DNA of 14,892 bases from Alphaproteobacteria bacterium (GTDB lineage: Bacteria; Pseudomonadota; Alphaproteobacteria; Micavibrionales; Micavibrionaceae), in assembly GCA_030639165.1 (NCBI GenBank), contig DAOWDF010000317.1, forward strand, positions 1 to 14,892, read 5' to 3'. Below, piece by piece: positions 1 to 7,412 of this stretch. Position numbers and translations under genes: made by a program. The notes under the pieces are model-generated. The model was not told the DNA's origin and did no database searches. It worked only from the letters and a program-made list of their open reading frames with translations. Position 1 is the stretch's first letter, and every line of letters begins with the position of its first letter.

Positions 1-80
1 GAAGCCTGAAAGAGCTATCTAAGCGCACAACTTTTATCCGCGTTAGTCAGCAAATTAATAACGTCTTTGGTCAGTCTTAA
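1..80 (+). CDS. C-terminal tail of an unidentified protein (5' end outside window)
   Basis: An open frame enters from the left edge (first whole codon at base 3) and ends at a TAA at 78-80, giving a tail of 25 residues that ends in INNVFGQS. Codon use looks like the neighbouring genes, and the next gene starts 85 bases later on the same strand. No domain can be named from so short a piece. A second frame stops at base 22 and could be the true end instead. I prefer the longer one only because its residue composition looks protein-like. Confidence 0.4.
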   Translation, partial: SLKELSKRTTFIRVSQQINNVFGQS

Positions 81-165
81 ATTTTATAAGATTGAATTAC
101 TTGCGCTTTAGTAATCAAAAAGCTAGAGTGCGCATCTAGTATATATTATAATTAGGAGTTTTTTT

Positions 166-507
166 ATGGATGAAATCCAAACACGCTTATCTGAAACATC
201 AAAAACTTGCTTGGAAGCTTATGGCAAGTGGATTGAAGATAAGAAAGATAGTAATGTAAAGGAAGCATTGCAGTCAGCTATCCATGAATTGCGTAAAGTT
301 TCTTCACGTTTGGAAATAGAGCTAGCTGTTAGTGAGCGCGAGCATTCAACATCAAAGCCACTTCCAATTCCATCGCATAGATCAACAAATAAAGCACCAC
401 AAACACCAATCCTGAATGATAGTGATGGTGGAAATCAAGGGAACTCTCCGATTGTTCAAAAATCAGCACCGCGTCGCCGTCGCCCAGCTCCTCGTAAGGA
501 TAGCTAG
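166..507 (+). CDS. Small hypothetical protein with basic, proline-rich C-terminus
   Basis: This 113-residue soluble protein has no signal peptide or membrane segment. Residues 1-60 are charged and probably helical (MDEIQTRLSETSK... then AIHELRKVSSRLEIE). Residues 61-100 are rich in Ser, Pro, Asn and Gly and are likely disordered. The end, about residues 101-111, is strongly basic (PRRRRPAPRK), which could bind nucleic acid or another polyanion. The start is supported by AGGAG at 154-158, seven bases before the ATG. I do not recognise a named family, though short proteins of this design occur in alphaproteobacteria. The gene is monocistronic in this window and converges on glyoxalase II with only nine bases between the stop codons. 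No function can be assigned. Confidence 0.8.
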   Translation: MDEIQTRLSETSKTCLEAYGKWIEDKKDSNVKEALQSAIHELRKVSSRLEIELAVSEREHSTSKPLPIPSHRSTNKAPQTPILNDSDGGNQGNSPIVQKSAPRRRRPAPRKDS

Positions 508-516
508 AACGTTCTA
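505..516. repeat. Perfect 12-bp palindrome between convergent stops
   Basis: TAGAACGTTCTA is a perfect palindrome. It contains the TAG stop of the small hypothetical gene and ends one base before the glyoxalase II stop. It is followed by an A-rich then T-rich stretch (about 519-534). This could act as a weak bidirectional transcription end, but the stem has no loop and little GC, so the role is uncertain. Confidence 0.3.
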
Positions 517-1236
517 CTAAAAATTATCTTTTTTAATGCGAAGCGCGGAGAATTCTTCTGCGCTTTTTGCTTTCATAAAGATATTAGTTTTCTTTTCTGT
601 GGCGAGCGATACAGGGATTGTCGGCTTATTTTGTAAGCGCAGCTCTTTAACTTGCTCTATACGCTTTCTTAAATCTGGATTATCACGATCCTGAGAGAGG
701 CAAAATCCTGCATTTCCGCGCGTGTATTCATGGGCGCAATAAATCATAGTATCATCAGGTAGAGCCATTATCTTGGCAAAAGATTTGAACATATCTTCCC
801 CTGTGCCTTCAAATAACCGCCCGCATCCCATTGAAAATACAGTGTCACCAGTGAATAGGGCGGAGCTATCTTCAAAATAATAGCACATAGCCCCAATAGT
901 ATGGCCAGCAGTCTCTATTGTTAACATTTTTTCTTCTCCAAGCATAAAAATATAACCATCTTTTAGCTCTATATCCACGCCGCCTATTTGTGCAGATTCT
1001 TTTGCAGGAGCAACAATTTTTGCGCCATATTTGGCTTTAAGCATGTCGTTTCCATCAACATGATCCCAGTGATGATGGGTGTTTATGATGAAATCCAGAT
1101 TTAAACCATGCTCATCAAGAAAGTTAATAGTAGGCGCAGGATCACCTGCATCTATAACCGCATTAATACCGCATGGTGATTGCAGTAGAAAGCAGTAATT
1201 ATCCCTATACATAGAAAGTATTTCAATTTTAATCAT
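517..1236 (-). CDS. gloB: Hydroxyacylglutathione hydrolase (glyoxalase II)
   Basis: The product hydrolyses S-D-lactoylglutathione to D-lactate and glutathione, the second step of cytosolic methylglyoxal detoxification. At 239 residues it is close to the usual length of about 250. The metallo-beta-lactamase metal motif THHHWDH lies at residues 53-59. Further metal ligands are H112 (in GHT), D131 (in TGDT) and H169 (in AHEYT). The two-metal site therefore looks complete. The C-terminal part, with NPDLRKRIE and TNIFMKAKS, fits the substrate-binding domain of the family. The usual HVGGN after the metal motif reads HVDGN here. The start codon overlaps the end of the upstream NDUFAF5-like gene by eight bases, so the gene is most likely the last of a translationally coupled operon. 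Glutaredoxin and a Nit1-type amidase nearby are also glutathione-linked. Confidence 0.96.
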   Translation of the reverse strand: MIKIEILSMYRDNYCFLLQSPCGINAVIDAGDPAPTINFLDEHGLNLDFIINTHHHWDHVDGNDMLKAKYGAKIVAPAKESAQIGGVDIELKDGYIFMLGEEKMLTIETAGHTIGAMCYYFEDSSALFTGDTVFSMGCGRLFEGTGEDMFKSFAKIMALPDDTMIYCAHEYTRGNAGFCLSQDRDNPDLRKRIEQVKELRLQNKPTIPVSLATEKKTNIFMKAKSAEEFSALRIKKDNF

Positions 1237-2131
1237 CTTGCATACTTTCCTTTTTACCGTTCAAAACGTCAGCCAAGCTATATTCCGCACTGCCGCGTTT
1301 TAGGGGCTTTTGCTGAGAGCTGTGCGGCGTCCATCCCAGCATGAAAATAACTTCAAATGAAGCCACAATCCTCCCATCATCCTCAGAAAATTCTTCTGCA
1401 TATTTTTGCGCAACACGCATAAAAAACTCTTTTCCAAGCGGAGTTTTATTGCGCGCTAATATTGCATTTCCCTCCCCCATGCCGCGAATATCATGGAGTA
1501 ATTTGAATATATTATCATAAGTAACTGTAATAATATCGGAGTCCACAACAGGAAGGGCAAAGCCAGCTCGCCCTAATAGCTCACCAATTTGAAGTTTATC
1601 AGCAAAGGGAGCTATACGCGGACTTATGCCACCATATAGCTCAATCTCAACATCGCTCATGATTTTACGAAGTTCGTATAATGTTTCACCGCCAAATATC
1701 GAGGCAATAAACAGCCCGTCATCTTTGAGGCAATTTTTTATCTGTAGCAGGCTTCCTGGTAAATCATTAACTGTATGCAGGCTCAAATTACTTAAGGCCA
1801 GCTCCATAGTTTTAGGAGCTATGGGCAGAAACTCCTCCGAGGCTTGTATATAATTACCGCTAAAATTTGTAGGCTTACCAACCATATCTATAGTTACAAT
1901 ATTGCCGATCTTATCATGATATTCTGAGGTAAGGCCGCCCCTATATCCGATTTGTAGGGCGTTATCAAAGCTACGGTTTATATCAGAGATTCTATCTGAG
2001 AGCTCGTTTCTGCTCCATTTAAACAGGAAGTCATGATCATGGAAATTTACGGCAGATCGCTCTTTGTTGCGCCTTATCAAATCTCTATCAAAGATGATAA
2101 TATTAGAGCTATCTTTCTGGCTTTGGCTCAT
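1229..2131 (-). CDS. NDUFAF5/BioC-like methyltransferase-fold protein
   Basis: This 300-residue cytosolic protein belongs to the SAM methyltransferase superfamily and resembles the alphaproteobacterial relatives of mitochondrial NDUFAF5. Family hallmarks include FDRDLIRRNKERSA followed by HDHDFLFKWS (residues 14-40), LSLHTVNDLPG (116-126), GGETLYELR (147-155) and GWTPHSSQQKPLKRGSA (266-282). NDUFAF5 hydroxylates an arginine of the NDUFS7 subunit during complex I assembly, while BioC methylates malonyl-ACP in biotin synthesis. The sequence hallmarks favour NDUFAF5. The SAM-binding motif I is degenerate: where LDLGCGxG is usual, this protein reads LQIGYRGG (59-66). The start overlaps the end of the upstream large methyltransferase gene by 23 bases, and its own end overlaps gloB by eight, so the three genes form one transcript. 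The exact reaction is inferred from homologues. Confidence 0.85.
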   Translation of the reverse strand: MSQSQKDSSNIIIFDRDLIRRNKERSAVNFHDHDFLFKWSRNELSDRISDINRSFDNALQIGYRGGLTSEYHDKIGNIVTIDMVGKPTNFSGNYIQASEEFLPIAPKTMELALSNLSLHTVNDLPGSLLQIKNCLKDDGLFIASIFGGETLYELRKIMSDVEIELYGGISPRIAPFADKLQIGELLGRAGFALPVVDSDIITVTYDNIFKLLHDIRGMGEGNAILARNKTPLGKEFFMRVAQKYAEEFSEDDGRIVASFEVIFMLGWTPHSSQQKPLKRGSAEYSLADVLNGKKESMQDD

Positions 2132-4631
2132 TTTCTAGCCCTTCTTCATGATCTTCTGAGAAATAACCCATTTCATATTCAAACTCATCAAACAGGTTGA
2201 TATCTAAATTTTTAGCTGCCAGCTTTTTTTTCTTTATCGCAGCATCTTTCTTGATGTGTTTTTCGTTGTTCTTGTTAATGCTGCTAGCCTGTGTATCTAC
2301 AGGCGCAACATATGCAGGAACAGTCCATTCAGGTTGCGCAGATTTAAATACGTTATTAAGTACAACTTTAACATCAATCTTAGCTTGAATCTTTATATGC
2401 TCAGGAAGAAATCTATATGCTCTCGCAATGGTTAGCATAAAATGCTGTTCTTTTGAAATAGACCTCCAAAGCTTCATAAATTCTAGAAAGGGAATGAACA
2501 CCATATCAGGATCAGCAAGGTCATCAGGCGGAGAGGTTATTGCAAATGGGTGAATTCTTTGTGGCGTTATTCCTGTGTGAGAAAAATAACTCTCCCCCAG
2601 TTTCATTACTAGATTTGGGGTTATTCCAAATTTGCTGGCAATAAATTGCTTTAGCATTTTTGTATTAGTTATTTCTGGTGGAATATTAAATTGTGGTGCG
2701 CTAACGCTAAGGCCGTTACCTTCATAGCGTTGTGGCACTGGCATATGTTTAACAAAGCAACCAGCATGAAGATCGCCCTTAGTACTTTTTGTTATTGGCA
2801 GCACTACGGCGGTATTTATTGTTTCTTGCTGAGGTATAATGAAATCCATATTCTCTGAGGATATACCAGTGCGCCCGCCATGGTCTTGACCTTCTTCAAC
2901 GAATATGGAGTCTATTTTACGTATCTGACCTGCGCTTTCTTCTGTTTCTTTAAAACGTAAGTCGCTATTTTCACCCTGTCTAAGAAATTCGCGAGTGTCA
3001 AAGTCACTTGTAATTTTGCCTTTTTCGATGATTATATCTCTACTTATCCAGTTTTCCGCCCTAATATTAACATTTTGCATTAATGATAATATTTGCAGCT
3101 CTAGCCTTGAGTTAGGCGTTAGGCCAACAGCAATAGAGTCCAAAACAAGTTGCGCGTTCAATTCACGGATAACGGTTTTTGCCTTAAAGTTATGGGCTTT
3201 GTGGTTTTTTGGCTGCGGCTCTAATATTTTCTTATGCTTTTGCACGGGAAGAAAGTAAGTGTGGATACGCTCATCTATATAATTAGGGTCAGGGTAATAT
3301 ACAGGGCCTTCTTCAAGAATAGCATCCTTTTCAGGCTTTAATCCTAGATATGATTTTGAAAAGTCCTTAGTGTTTGCAGGTGTGATTTTCCCAAGTTCAG
3401 TAACATTCTGGCAGTTAGTTGATAGAGTCTCAAGCATATGACCTGACCATTCTCTACCATCGATATTTACTCCGCTTCTATTTACGCTATTTGTTATTCC
3501 GCGCACAATTCCATCATGAAGGTATATATATAATCGCCCATCATTAGCAATGCGATAGGGCAGTATTTCCACCATTTCTCTCTCGCGTGTAACGACATCG
3601 GTAAGCTTGCCATTATGCTGATCAACCATAGTTTTGATCGCAATATTACCAGTAGGTTCTTTGGTCATTCGCCGCTCTATTATATCAAGGCTAGAGCGTT
3701 CTGGCTGTTTTAGAGCTACGGCAATGAAGCTGGTAGGTGGATCACCTATTGGCTCTTCCTGATCGTTTAATAATCTGAAGCTACCATCAAAATGCTTTTC
3801 TATATGCTCATCATCCCAATGCGGGGCAGAATATTGCACGCGCGCGCCCAAAGACCTTAGCTCGCTTCTAAATTCAGGGACGGTATAGAATGTGTATTCA
3901 AAGGGCAGTTCGCTTTCCCAGATTTCACGTTTATCTTTGCGCATAATAAACTCATATGCCCATTTGTAGGGCAGGCGGAATAGGCGTGTGCCATCATGGA
4001 TAGGTGTGATCTCTTCTAGAAAGAACCCCCCGCATCCTTCATCTTGCTTTGGGCGTGCATGCTCTGAATACCAGATAAGCAAGTCTGCTTCTGAGAGGTC
4101 AGCAAGATCCTCACTTTCGCTTTCTTTATCTTGCATCTCGATGAGAACAAATTGATCTTGCGGTGGCTTGGCATAATCACGGATAAACATCGTCCCGCCA
4201 TTCTTCAGCATGGCAAACTGTTTGCGCAATGTGTCACTTATTATGCGCTCATTATAAAGAGCGTTCGAGAATACATTATGTAGAGTGTAGGAATTAATTA
4301 TGGCGTCGATAGTCTCTGGTGGGCAAAATGCCTCCGATAAATCGCTAACCTGAAATTTTAAATTTGGAGCTTTGTAGGTTTCTCTAGCCTCTAATATTTT
4401 CTCCCTGTTTTTATCAATGCCAATAAAGTTAACTTCAGGGTTAAGTGCAGCCATGGTAAAGGTTTTTTCTCCATTACCACACCCCATATCAAGGATTCTA
4501 TCGCCTTCATCCATCAATAGGTGAGACATGGTAAACCATGCATCACGCACTTTTTCATAGGATATATCCTTAAGCAGCTCGTTACGCTCCTTAATATAAT
4601 CTACTTTGCTGACGTCAAGGGTATCTTTCAT
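2109..4631 (-). CDS. Large multidomain protein: N-terminal SAM methyltransferase, C-terminal Nudix-like regions
   Basis: Residue numbers count from the upstream ATG at 4691. I favour the start at Met21 (4631, 840 residues) because the first 20 residues look unlike the rest, and starting at 4691 would leave only 18 bases to the divergent comF. Neither start has a clear ribosome binding site. Residues 45-330 are a class I methyltransferase: motif I ILDMGCGNG (66-74), the acidic ribose-binding D93 in GID, and NSYTLHNVF (133-141). Residues 370-485 resemble an ADP-ribose-pyrophosphatase-type Nudix fold (VEILPYRI, then YYPDPNYIDERIH at 465-477). Residues 625-720 look like a second such fold (FGITPNLVMKLGESYF). 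In both, the catalytic glutamates of the Nudix box are absent. The tail (790-860) is charged and Lys/Glu-rich. I do not recognise the full architecture, and substrate and role are unknown. Confidence 0.8.
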   Translation of the reverse strand: MKDTLDVSKVDYIKERNELLKDISYEKVRDAWFTMSHLLMDEGDRILDMGCGNGEKTFTMAALNPEVNFIGIDKNREKILEARETYKAPNLKFQVSDLSEAFCPPETIDAIINSYTLHNVFSNALYNERIISDTLRKQFAMLKNGGTMFIRDYAKPPQDQFVLIEMQDKESESEDLADLSEADLLIWYSEHARPKQDEGCGGFFLEEITPIHDGTRLFRLPYKWAYEFIMRKDKREIWESELPFEYTFYTVPEFRSELRSLGARVQYSAPHWDDEHIEKHFDGSFRLLNDQEEPIGDPPTSFIAVALKQPERSSLDIIERRMTKEPTGNIAIKTMVDQHNGKLTDVVTREREMVEILPYRIANDGRLYIYLHDGIVRGITNSVNRSGVNIDGREWSGHMLETLSTNCQNVTELGKITPANTKDFSKSYLGLKPEKDAILEEGPVYYPDPNYIDERIHTYFLPVQKHKKILEPQPKNHKAHNFKAKTVIRELNAQLVLDSIAVGLTPNSRLELQILSLMQNVNIRAENWISRDIIIEKGKITSDFDTREFLRQGENSDLRFKETEESAGQIRKIDSIFVEEGQDHGGRTGISSENMDFIIPQQETINTAVVLPITKSTKGDLHAGCFVKHMPVPQRYEGNGLSVSAPQFNIPPEITNTKMLKQFIASKFGITPNLVMKLGESYFSHTGITPQRIHPFAITSPPDDLADPDMVFIPFLEFMKLWRSISKEQHFMLTIARAYRFLPEHIKIQAKIDVKVVLNNVFKSAQPEWTVPAYVAPVDTQASSINKNNEKHIKKDAAIKKKKLAAKNLDINLFDEFEYEMGYFSEDHEEGLENEPKPER

Positions 4632-4636
4632 AACCG

Positions 4637-4642
4637 TATAAT
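4637..4642 (+). promoter_or_regulatory. Possible -10 element for comF
   Basis: A perfect TATAAT lies in the 78-base gap between the Met21 start of the minus-strand operon and comF. It is 67 bases before the comF ATG. No convincing -35 hexamer is visible at the usual spacing, so this is only a candidate. The gap must also hold the promoter of the minus-strand operon. Confidence 0.3.
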
Positions 4643-4709
4643 TCGTTGTTATTTTGTTATATGCTGGGCATAGTACCCACATTGTAATCATAACGCACTA
4701 AAATTATCT

Positions 4710-5453
4710 ATGAAGAATATATCGGTAAATTTGCAAGAAATTATCAAGAGTGGGGTTAATATTATTTTGCCGCCTCGCTGCCCCTTAAGCGGTGATATTG
4801 TAGATGCGCAAGGTATGATATCTCCTGAAGGCTGGGGAGGGCTGGAGTTTATTACTGATCCGCTATGTAATCATTGTGGGATTCCACTTGATTATGATGT
4901 TGGAGAGGTCGGTAAGTGCATGAGTTGTTTGGATAACCCGCCAGAGTTTAACTCCGCGCGCGCAGCTTTTAGATATAATGATATAAGCCGAAATCTAATA
5001 TTAGGTTTTAAGCATGGTGATAAAACCCATATCGTGCGCTCCTTTGCCCCTTGGTTGGCGCAGGCAGGTAAGGGGATGCTTGCTAATGCGGATTATTTAC
5101 TGCCAGTGCCTCTCCATCATTTAAGGCTTGTTTCGAGGCGTTATAATCAAGCGGCATTAATCGCCGAAAGCTTATCAAAGCACGTGGGTATTGTGCATTT
5201 ACCCATGGCAATAAAGCGTGTGCGCTCAACCCCATCTCAAGGGCATCTGAGCACTAAGGATCGCCTTGAAAATGTTAGCAAAGCCTTTGATGTCCCGATT
5301 AAATATAGGGGGCGGTTAAAGGGCAAGTCTATAATCCTTATTGATGATGTTTATACTACTGGTGCCACCGCACATGAATGCACAAAAATCTTGCGAAAAT
5401 ATGGCGCAGCGCAGGTTCATATATTGACTTTGGCGCGGGTTATTCATGATTAA
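4710..5453 (+). CDS. comF: ComF family phosphoribosyltransferase-like protein
   Basis: At 247 residues this matches the usual ComF/GntX length. The N-terminal part has a four-cysteine zinc site, CNHC (53-56) and CMSC (70-73), with an extra Cys at 24 in the conserved PPRCP. The C-terminal part is a type I phosphoribosyltransferase fold. The conserved VPVPLHHLRLVSRRYNQA block spans residues 132-149, and the PRPP-binding loop ILIDDVYTTGATA spans 209-221. Homologues are needed for DNA uptake during natural transformation in several bacteria, where ComF interacts with the uptake machinery. In many alphaproteobacteria the gene simply sits next to grxC, as it nearly does here, and its role there is not established. 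There is no clear Shine-Dalgarno sequence before the ATG. It diverges from the large methyltransferase gene. Confidence 0.92.
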   Translation: MKNISVNLQEIIKSGVNIILPPRCPLSGDIVDAQGMISPEGWGGLEFITDPLCNHCGIPLDYDVGEVGKCMSCLDNPPEFNSARAAFRYNDISRNLILGFKHGDKTHIVRSFAPWLAQAGKGMLANADYLLPVPLHHLRLVSRRYNQAALIAESLSKHVGIVHLPMAIKRVRSTPSQGHLSTKDRLENVSKAFDVPIKYRGRLKGKSIILIDDVYTTGATAHECTKILRKYGAAQVHILTLARVIHD

Positions 5454-5533
5454 ATATATAATAATTGTATTCTAAAAGTCATTATAGTAAAAATTATCAG
5501 GCAATAACTGTGTAAGTAATAAGGAATAAAATT

Positions 5534-5851
5534 ATGATTGATAATGCAGGTAAATATGCGGAAGAATATCATATGCAAGTATCTGATGTTCTTGAGACTA
5601 TTAAGGGTAATGAGGGTAATATCAGGCATGCTTGGCTAGGGCCGATTTTATCTGATGCCTATAAGCGAGCAAGTAAGGTGGTACTCGGTGATTTAGTAAA
5701 TGCAGAAGTAGATGCGCCTCCAACACGCGCTATGTTTAATCGCGCAATGGATAGTCTCTCTAGTGATCAAACAAGAATGTATGGTGGTGACGTTCAGCGT
5801 CTTATTGAAGATGATTTCAATAGTGTCGGAACTGAAGAGCTATCTATGTAG
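5534..5851 (+). CDS. Small hypothetical protein
   Basis: This is a 105-residue, acidic, soluble protein with no signal peptide, membrane segment or cysteine. It looks mostly helical (KYAEEYHMQVSDVLETIKG, then SDAYKRASKVVLGDLVNAE). AAGGA at 5521-5525, eight bases before the ATG, supports the start. It lies between comF and glutaredoxin on the same strand, separated by gaps of about 80 and 86 bases, so it may be transcribed alone. I do not recognise a family, and no function is assigned. A 61-residue frame inside it in another phase is judged a shadow. Confidence 0.72.
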   Translation: MIDNAGKYAEEYHMQVSDVLETIKGNEGNIRHAWLGPILSDAYKRASKVVLGDLVNAEVDAPPTRAMFNRAMDSLSSDQTRMYGGDVQRLIEDDFNSVGTEELSM

Positions 5852-5892
5852 TTTAAGTAGAGTGTCCCCTGTATTTTTACCTTTATTAGGTG

Positions 5893-5898
5893 TATAAT
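5893..5898 (+). promoter_or_regulatory. Possible -10 element for grxC-nit
   Basis: A perfect TATAAT lies 39 bases before the glutaredoxin ATG in the 86-base gap after the small hypothetical gene. It is placed well for a leader containing the ribosome binding site. No good -35 hexamer is visible at 16-18 bases upstream, so the call is tentative. Confidence 0.4.
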
Positions 5899-5922
5899 AC
5901 TTCCATCAATAACATTGAAATA

Positions 5923-5928
5923 GAGAGG
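5923..5928 (+). promoter_or_regulatory. Ribosome binding site fixing the glutaredoxin start
   Basis: GAGAGG lies nine bases before the ATG at 5938. It selects this start over an in-frame ATG at 5890. The upstream start would add 16 residues not seen in glutaredoxins, and it would lie upstream of the candidate -10 element. Confidence 0.65.
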
Positions 5929-5937
5929 CGATATATA

Positions 5938-6195
5938 ATGGCTAAAATCGAAATTTATAGTTGGGTTACATGTCCGTATTGTAAGCGTGCTAAATCATTG
6001 TTAGATTCTAAGGGGCTTGATTATACCGTGCATAACATCACTGGTAATGAGCCTGAACGCGCTAAGATGATTAAGCGTACTGGCGGTGCTAGCTCTGTGC
6101 CGCAAATCTTTATTGATGATATACATTATGGTGGCTGTGATGATATTCATGTTCTCGCTGCTAGTGGTGAGTTGGATAAACTCATAAATGGCTGA
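5938..6195 (+). CDS. grxC: Glutaredoxin 3 (GrxC-type)
   Basis: This 85-residue cytosolic dithiol oxidoreductase uses glutathione to reduce protein disulfides and mixed disulfides. The active site CPYC is at residues 12-15, directly after the first beta strand (MAKIEIYSWV). The cis-proline motif SVPQIFID and the glutathione-binding GGCDD block follow in the order expected for GrxC. The length equals that of classical Grx3. The start at 5938 has a good ribosome binding site. Its last eight bases overlap the start of the Nit1-type amidase gene, so the two are coupled. In bacteria this pairing makes sense because Nit1 repairs a damaged form of glutathione. Confidence 0.95.
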   Translation: MAKIEIYSWVTCPYCKRAKSLLDSKGLDYTVHNITGNEPERAKMIKRTGGASSVPQIFIDDIHYGGCDDIHVLAASGELDKLING

Positions 6196-7015
6196 TACAT
6201 TGAAGGTGGCCTGCGTGCAAATGACTAGCAGCGCCGATATTGAAGGAAACCTAAAAAAGGCGGAGCATCTTATCCGAGCCGCGGTTGAGCAGGGAGCCAA
6301 TTTTGTGGCCACTCCTGAGAACACTTGCCATATAAGATCAGAAGCGGAGCTAAAGCTAGAATCTGCGCAAGCCCAAGAAGATCATATCGGGGTTCCGTTT
6401 TTTGCTTCACTGGCTAAAGAGCTGAATATAACATTGCTTATTGGCTCGATGACGATCAAGCATGATAGTAAGAAGTTACTAAATCGTAGCTTCCTGTTTT
6501 CCGCAGACGGTAAGCTATCTGCCACTTATGATAAAATTCATCTATTCGACGTACAGCTAGCCAATGGTGAAACATATTGCGAGAGCGATGTTATGGACGC
6601 TGGCTCAAACGCGGTTACTTCTAAGCTTAATGATGATTTTACCGCTGGGCTAAGCATTTGTTACGATCTGCGTTTTGCTGGCCTTTACCGTGATTTAGCT
6701 AAGGGCGGGGCGAATATATTATGCGTACCAGCAGCCTTCACAGTGCCTACAGGTAAGGCGCATTGGGAGGTACTTCTTCGCGCTAGAGCCATTGAAACTG
6801 GATGTTATGTTATCGCTCCTGCGCAAGTCGGTGAGCATGAGGGCGGGCGGAAAACCTATGGTCATTCGATGATTATTGACCCTTGGGGGCAAGTGTTGGC
6901 GCAAAAAGAAAGTGGTGAGGGCATTATCATATCTGACATTAATATATATCAGGTAAATAAAGCCCGCACAGCTATTCCTGCGCTAGAACATGATCGTAAT
7001 TATCTGGTTGTTTAG
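6188..7015 (+). CDS. Carbon-nitrogen hydrolase, probable deaminated glutathione amidase (Nit1 type)
   Basis: This 275-residue nitrilase-superfamily amidase has a complete catalytic triad: E44 (in ATPENT), K116 (in YDKIHLFD) and C158 (in SICYDLRF). The block PTGKAHWEVLLRARAIE (187-203) is characteristic of the Nit1/NIT branch, whose members hydrolyse deaminated glutathione to alpha-ketoglutarate and Cys-Gly. Its length fits the family. Translational coupling to glutaredoxin (eight-base overlap) supports a glutathione repair role. The related Nit2-type omega-amidase is the main alternative and cannot be excluded from sequence alone. The gene ends 12 bases from the convergent lipoprotein gene. 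Confidence 0.92.
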   Translation: MADTLKVACVQMTSSADIEGNLKKAEHLIRAAVEQGANFVATPENTCHIRSEAELKLESAQAQEDHIGVPFFASLAKELNITLLIGSMTIKHDSKKLLNRSFLFSADGKLSATYDKIHLFDVQLANGETYCESDVMDAGSNAVTSKLNDDFTAGLSICYDLRFAGLYRDLAKGGANILCVPAAFTVPTGKAHWEVLLRARAIETGCYVIAPAQVGEHEGGRKTYGHSMIIDPWGQVLAQKESGEGIIISDINIYQVNKARTAIPALEHDRNYLVV

Positions 7016-7027
7016 TTTAGGTGTTGT

Positions 7028-7411
7028 CTATCGGTCGTATGTTTGGTGAGCAGGTGTATTGTATTGAGGATCATTAGTATGTCCTTCCATGCACTGCGTA
7101 AATTGCTTGTTATATTCATTTTCCTGTGCAGCCCTGCCATATATGGCTCCCAAAGCTGCCCCGAAACCACTAACTATCGGTATATTTAAAATTCCTGTGC
7201 GGCTTGTTATAGCTACTATTCCACCGGCTACTCCACCAGCAATGCCACCTTTTTCAGTCGTATCCTGTACTTTTGCTAACTTCCCTGTGCGCGCTAAGTT
7301 ATGGCAGGATTTTTCCTGTGGAGAGGCATGGGGGCTAGGGCCCTTAGTTAGGGCGCACCCATTTAGTAGTAAAGTTAATGTTGTTGCTGCGATTACATTT
7401 GTTTTTGTCAT
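7028..7411 (-). CDS. Glycine-zipper lipoprotein
   Basis: This 127-residue protein has a short signal sequence (MTKTNVIAATTLTLLLNGC) ending in a lipobox L16-N-G-C19, so it should be processed by Lgt and signal peptidase II and anchored in a membrane. Residues 55-92 form a glycine-zipper region (GGIAGGVAGG, then SGFGAALGAIYG), a pattern seen in outer-membrane lipoproteins and membrane-inserting proteins. Cys36 and Cys107 could form a disulfide. The C-terminus is polar. The function is unknown. A plus-strand frame overlaps it almost entirely, but the lipobox and zipper make the minus strand the coding one. There is no clear ribosome binding site. The start faces that of a secreted protein gene across a 137-base gap. 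Confidence 0.82.
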   Translation of the reverse strand: MTKTNVIAATTLTLLLNGCALTKGPSPHASPQEKSCHNLARTGKLAKVQDTTEKGGIAGGVAGGIVAITSRTGILNIPIVSGFGAALGAIYGRAAQENEYNKQFTQCMEGHTNDPQYNTPAHQTYDR

Positions 7412-7412
7412 T

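Noticed and set aside
519..534. A-run/T-run as a rho-independent terminator between the small hypothetical gene and gloB
   Set aside because: The possible stem is pure A/T and mostly inside the gloB coding end, too weak to call a terminator.
1626..1853. Plus-strand frames inside the minus-strand operon (also near 2197 and 2995)
   Set aside because: They are short, without ribosome binding sites, and antisense to genes with recognisable or clearly protein-like content.
5890..5937. Longer glutaredoxin start at 5890
   Set aside because: It adds 16 residues absent from the family, and the ribosome binding site at 5923-5928 points to 5938.
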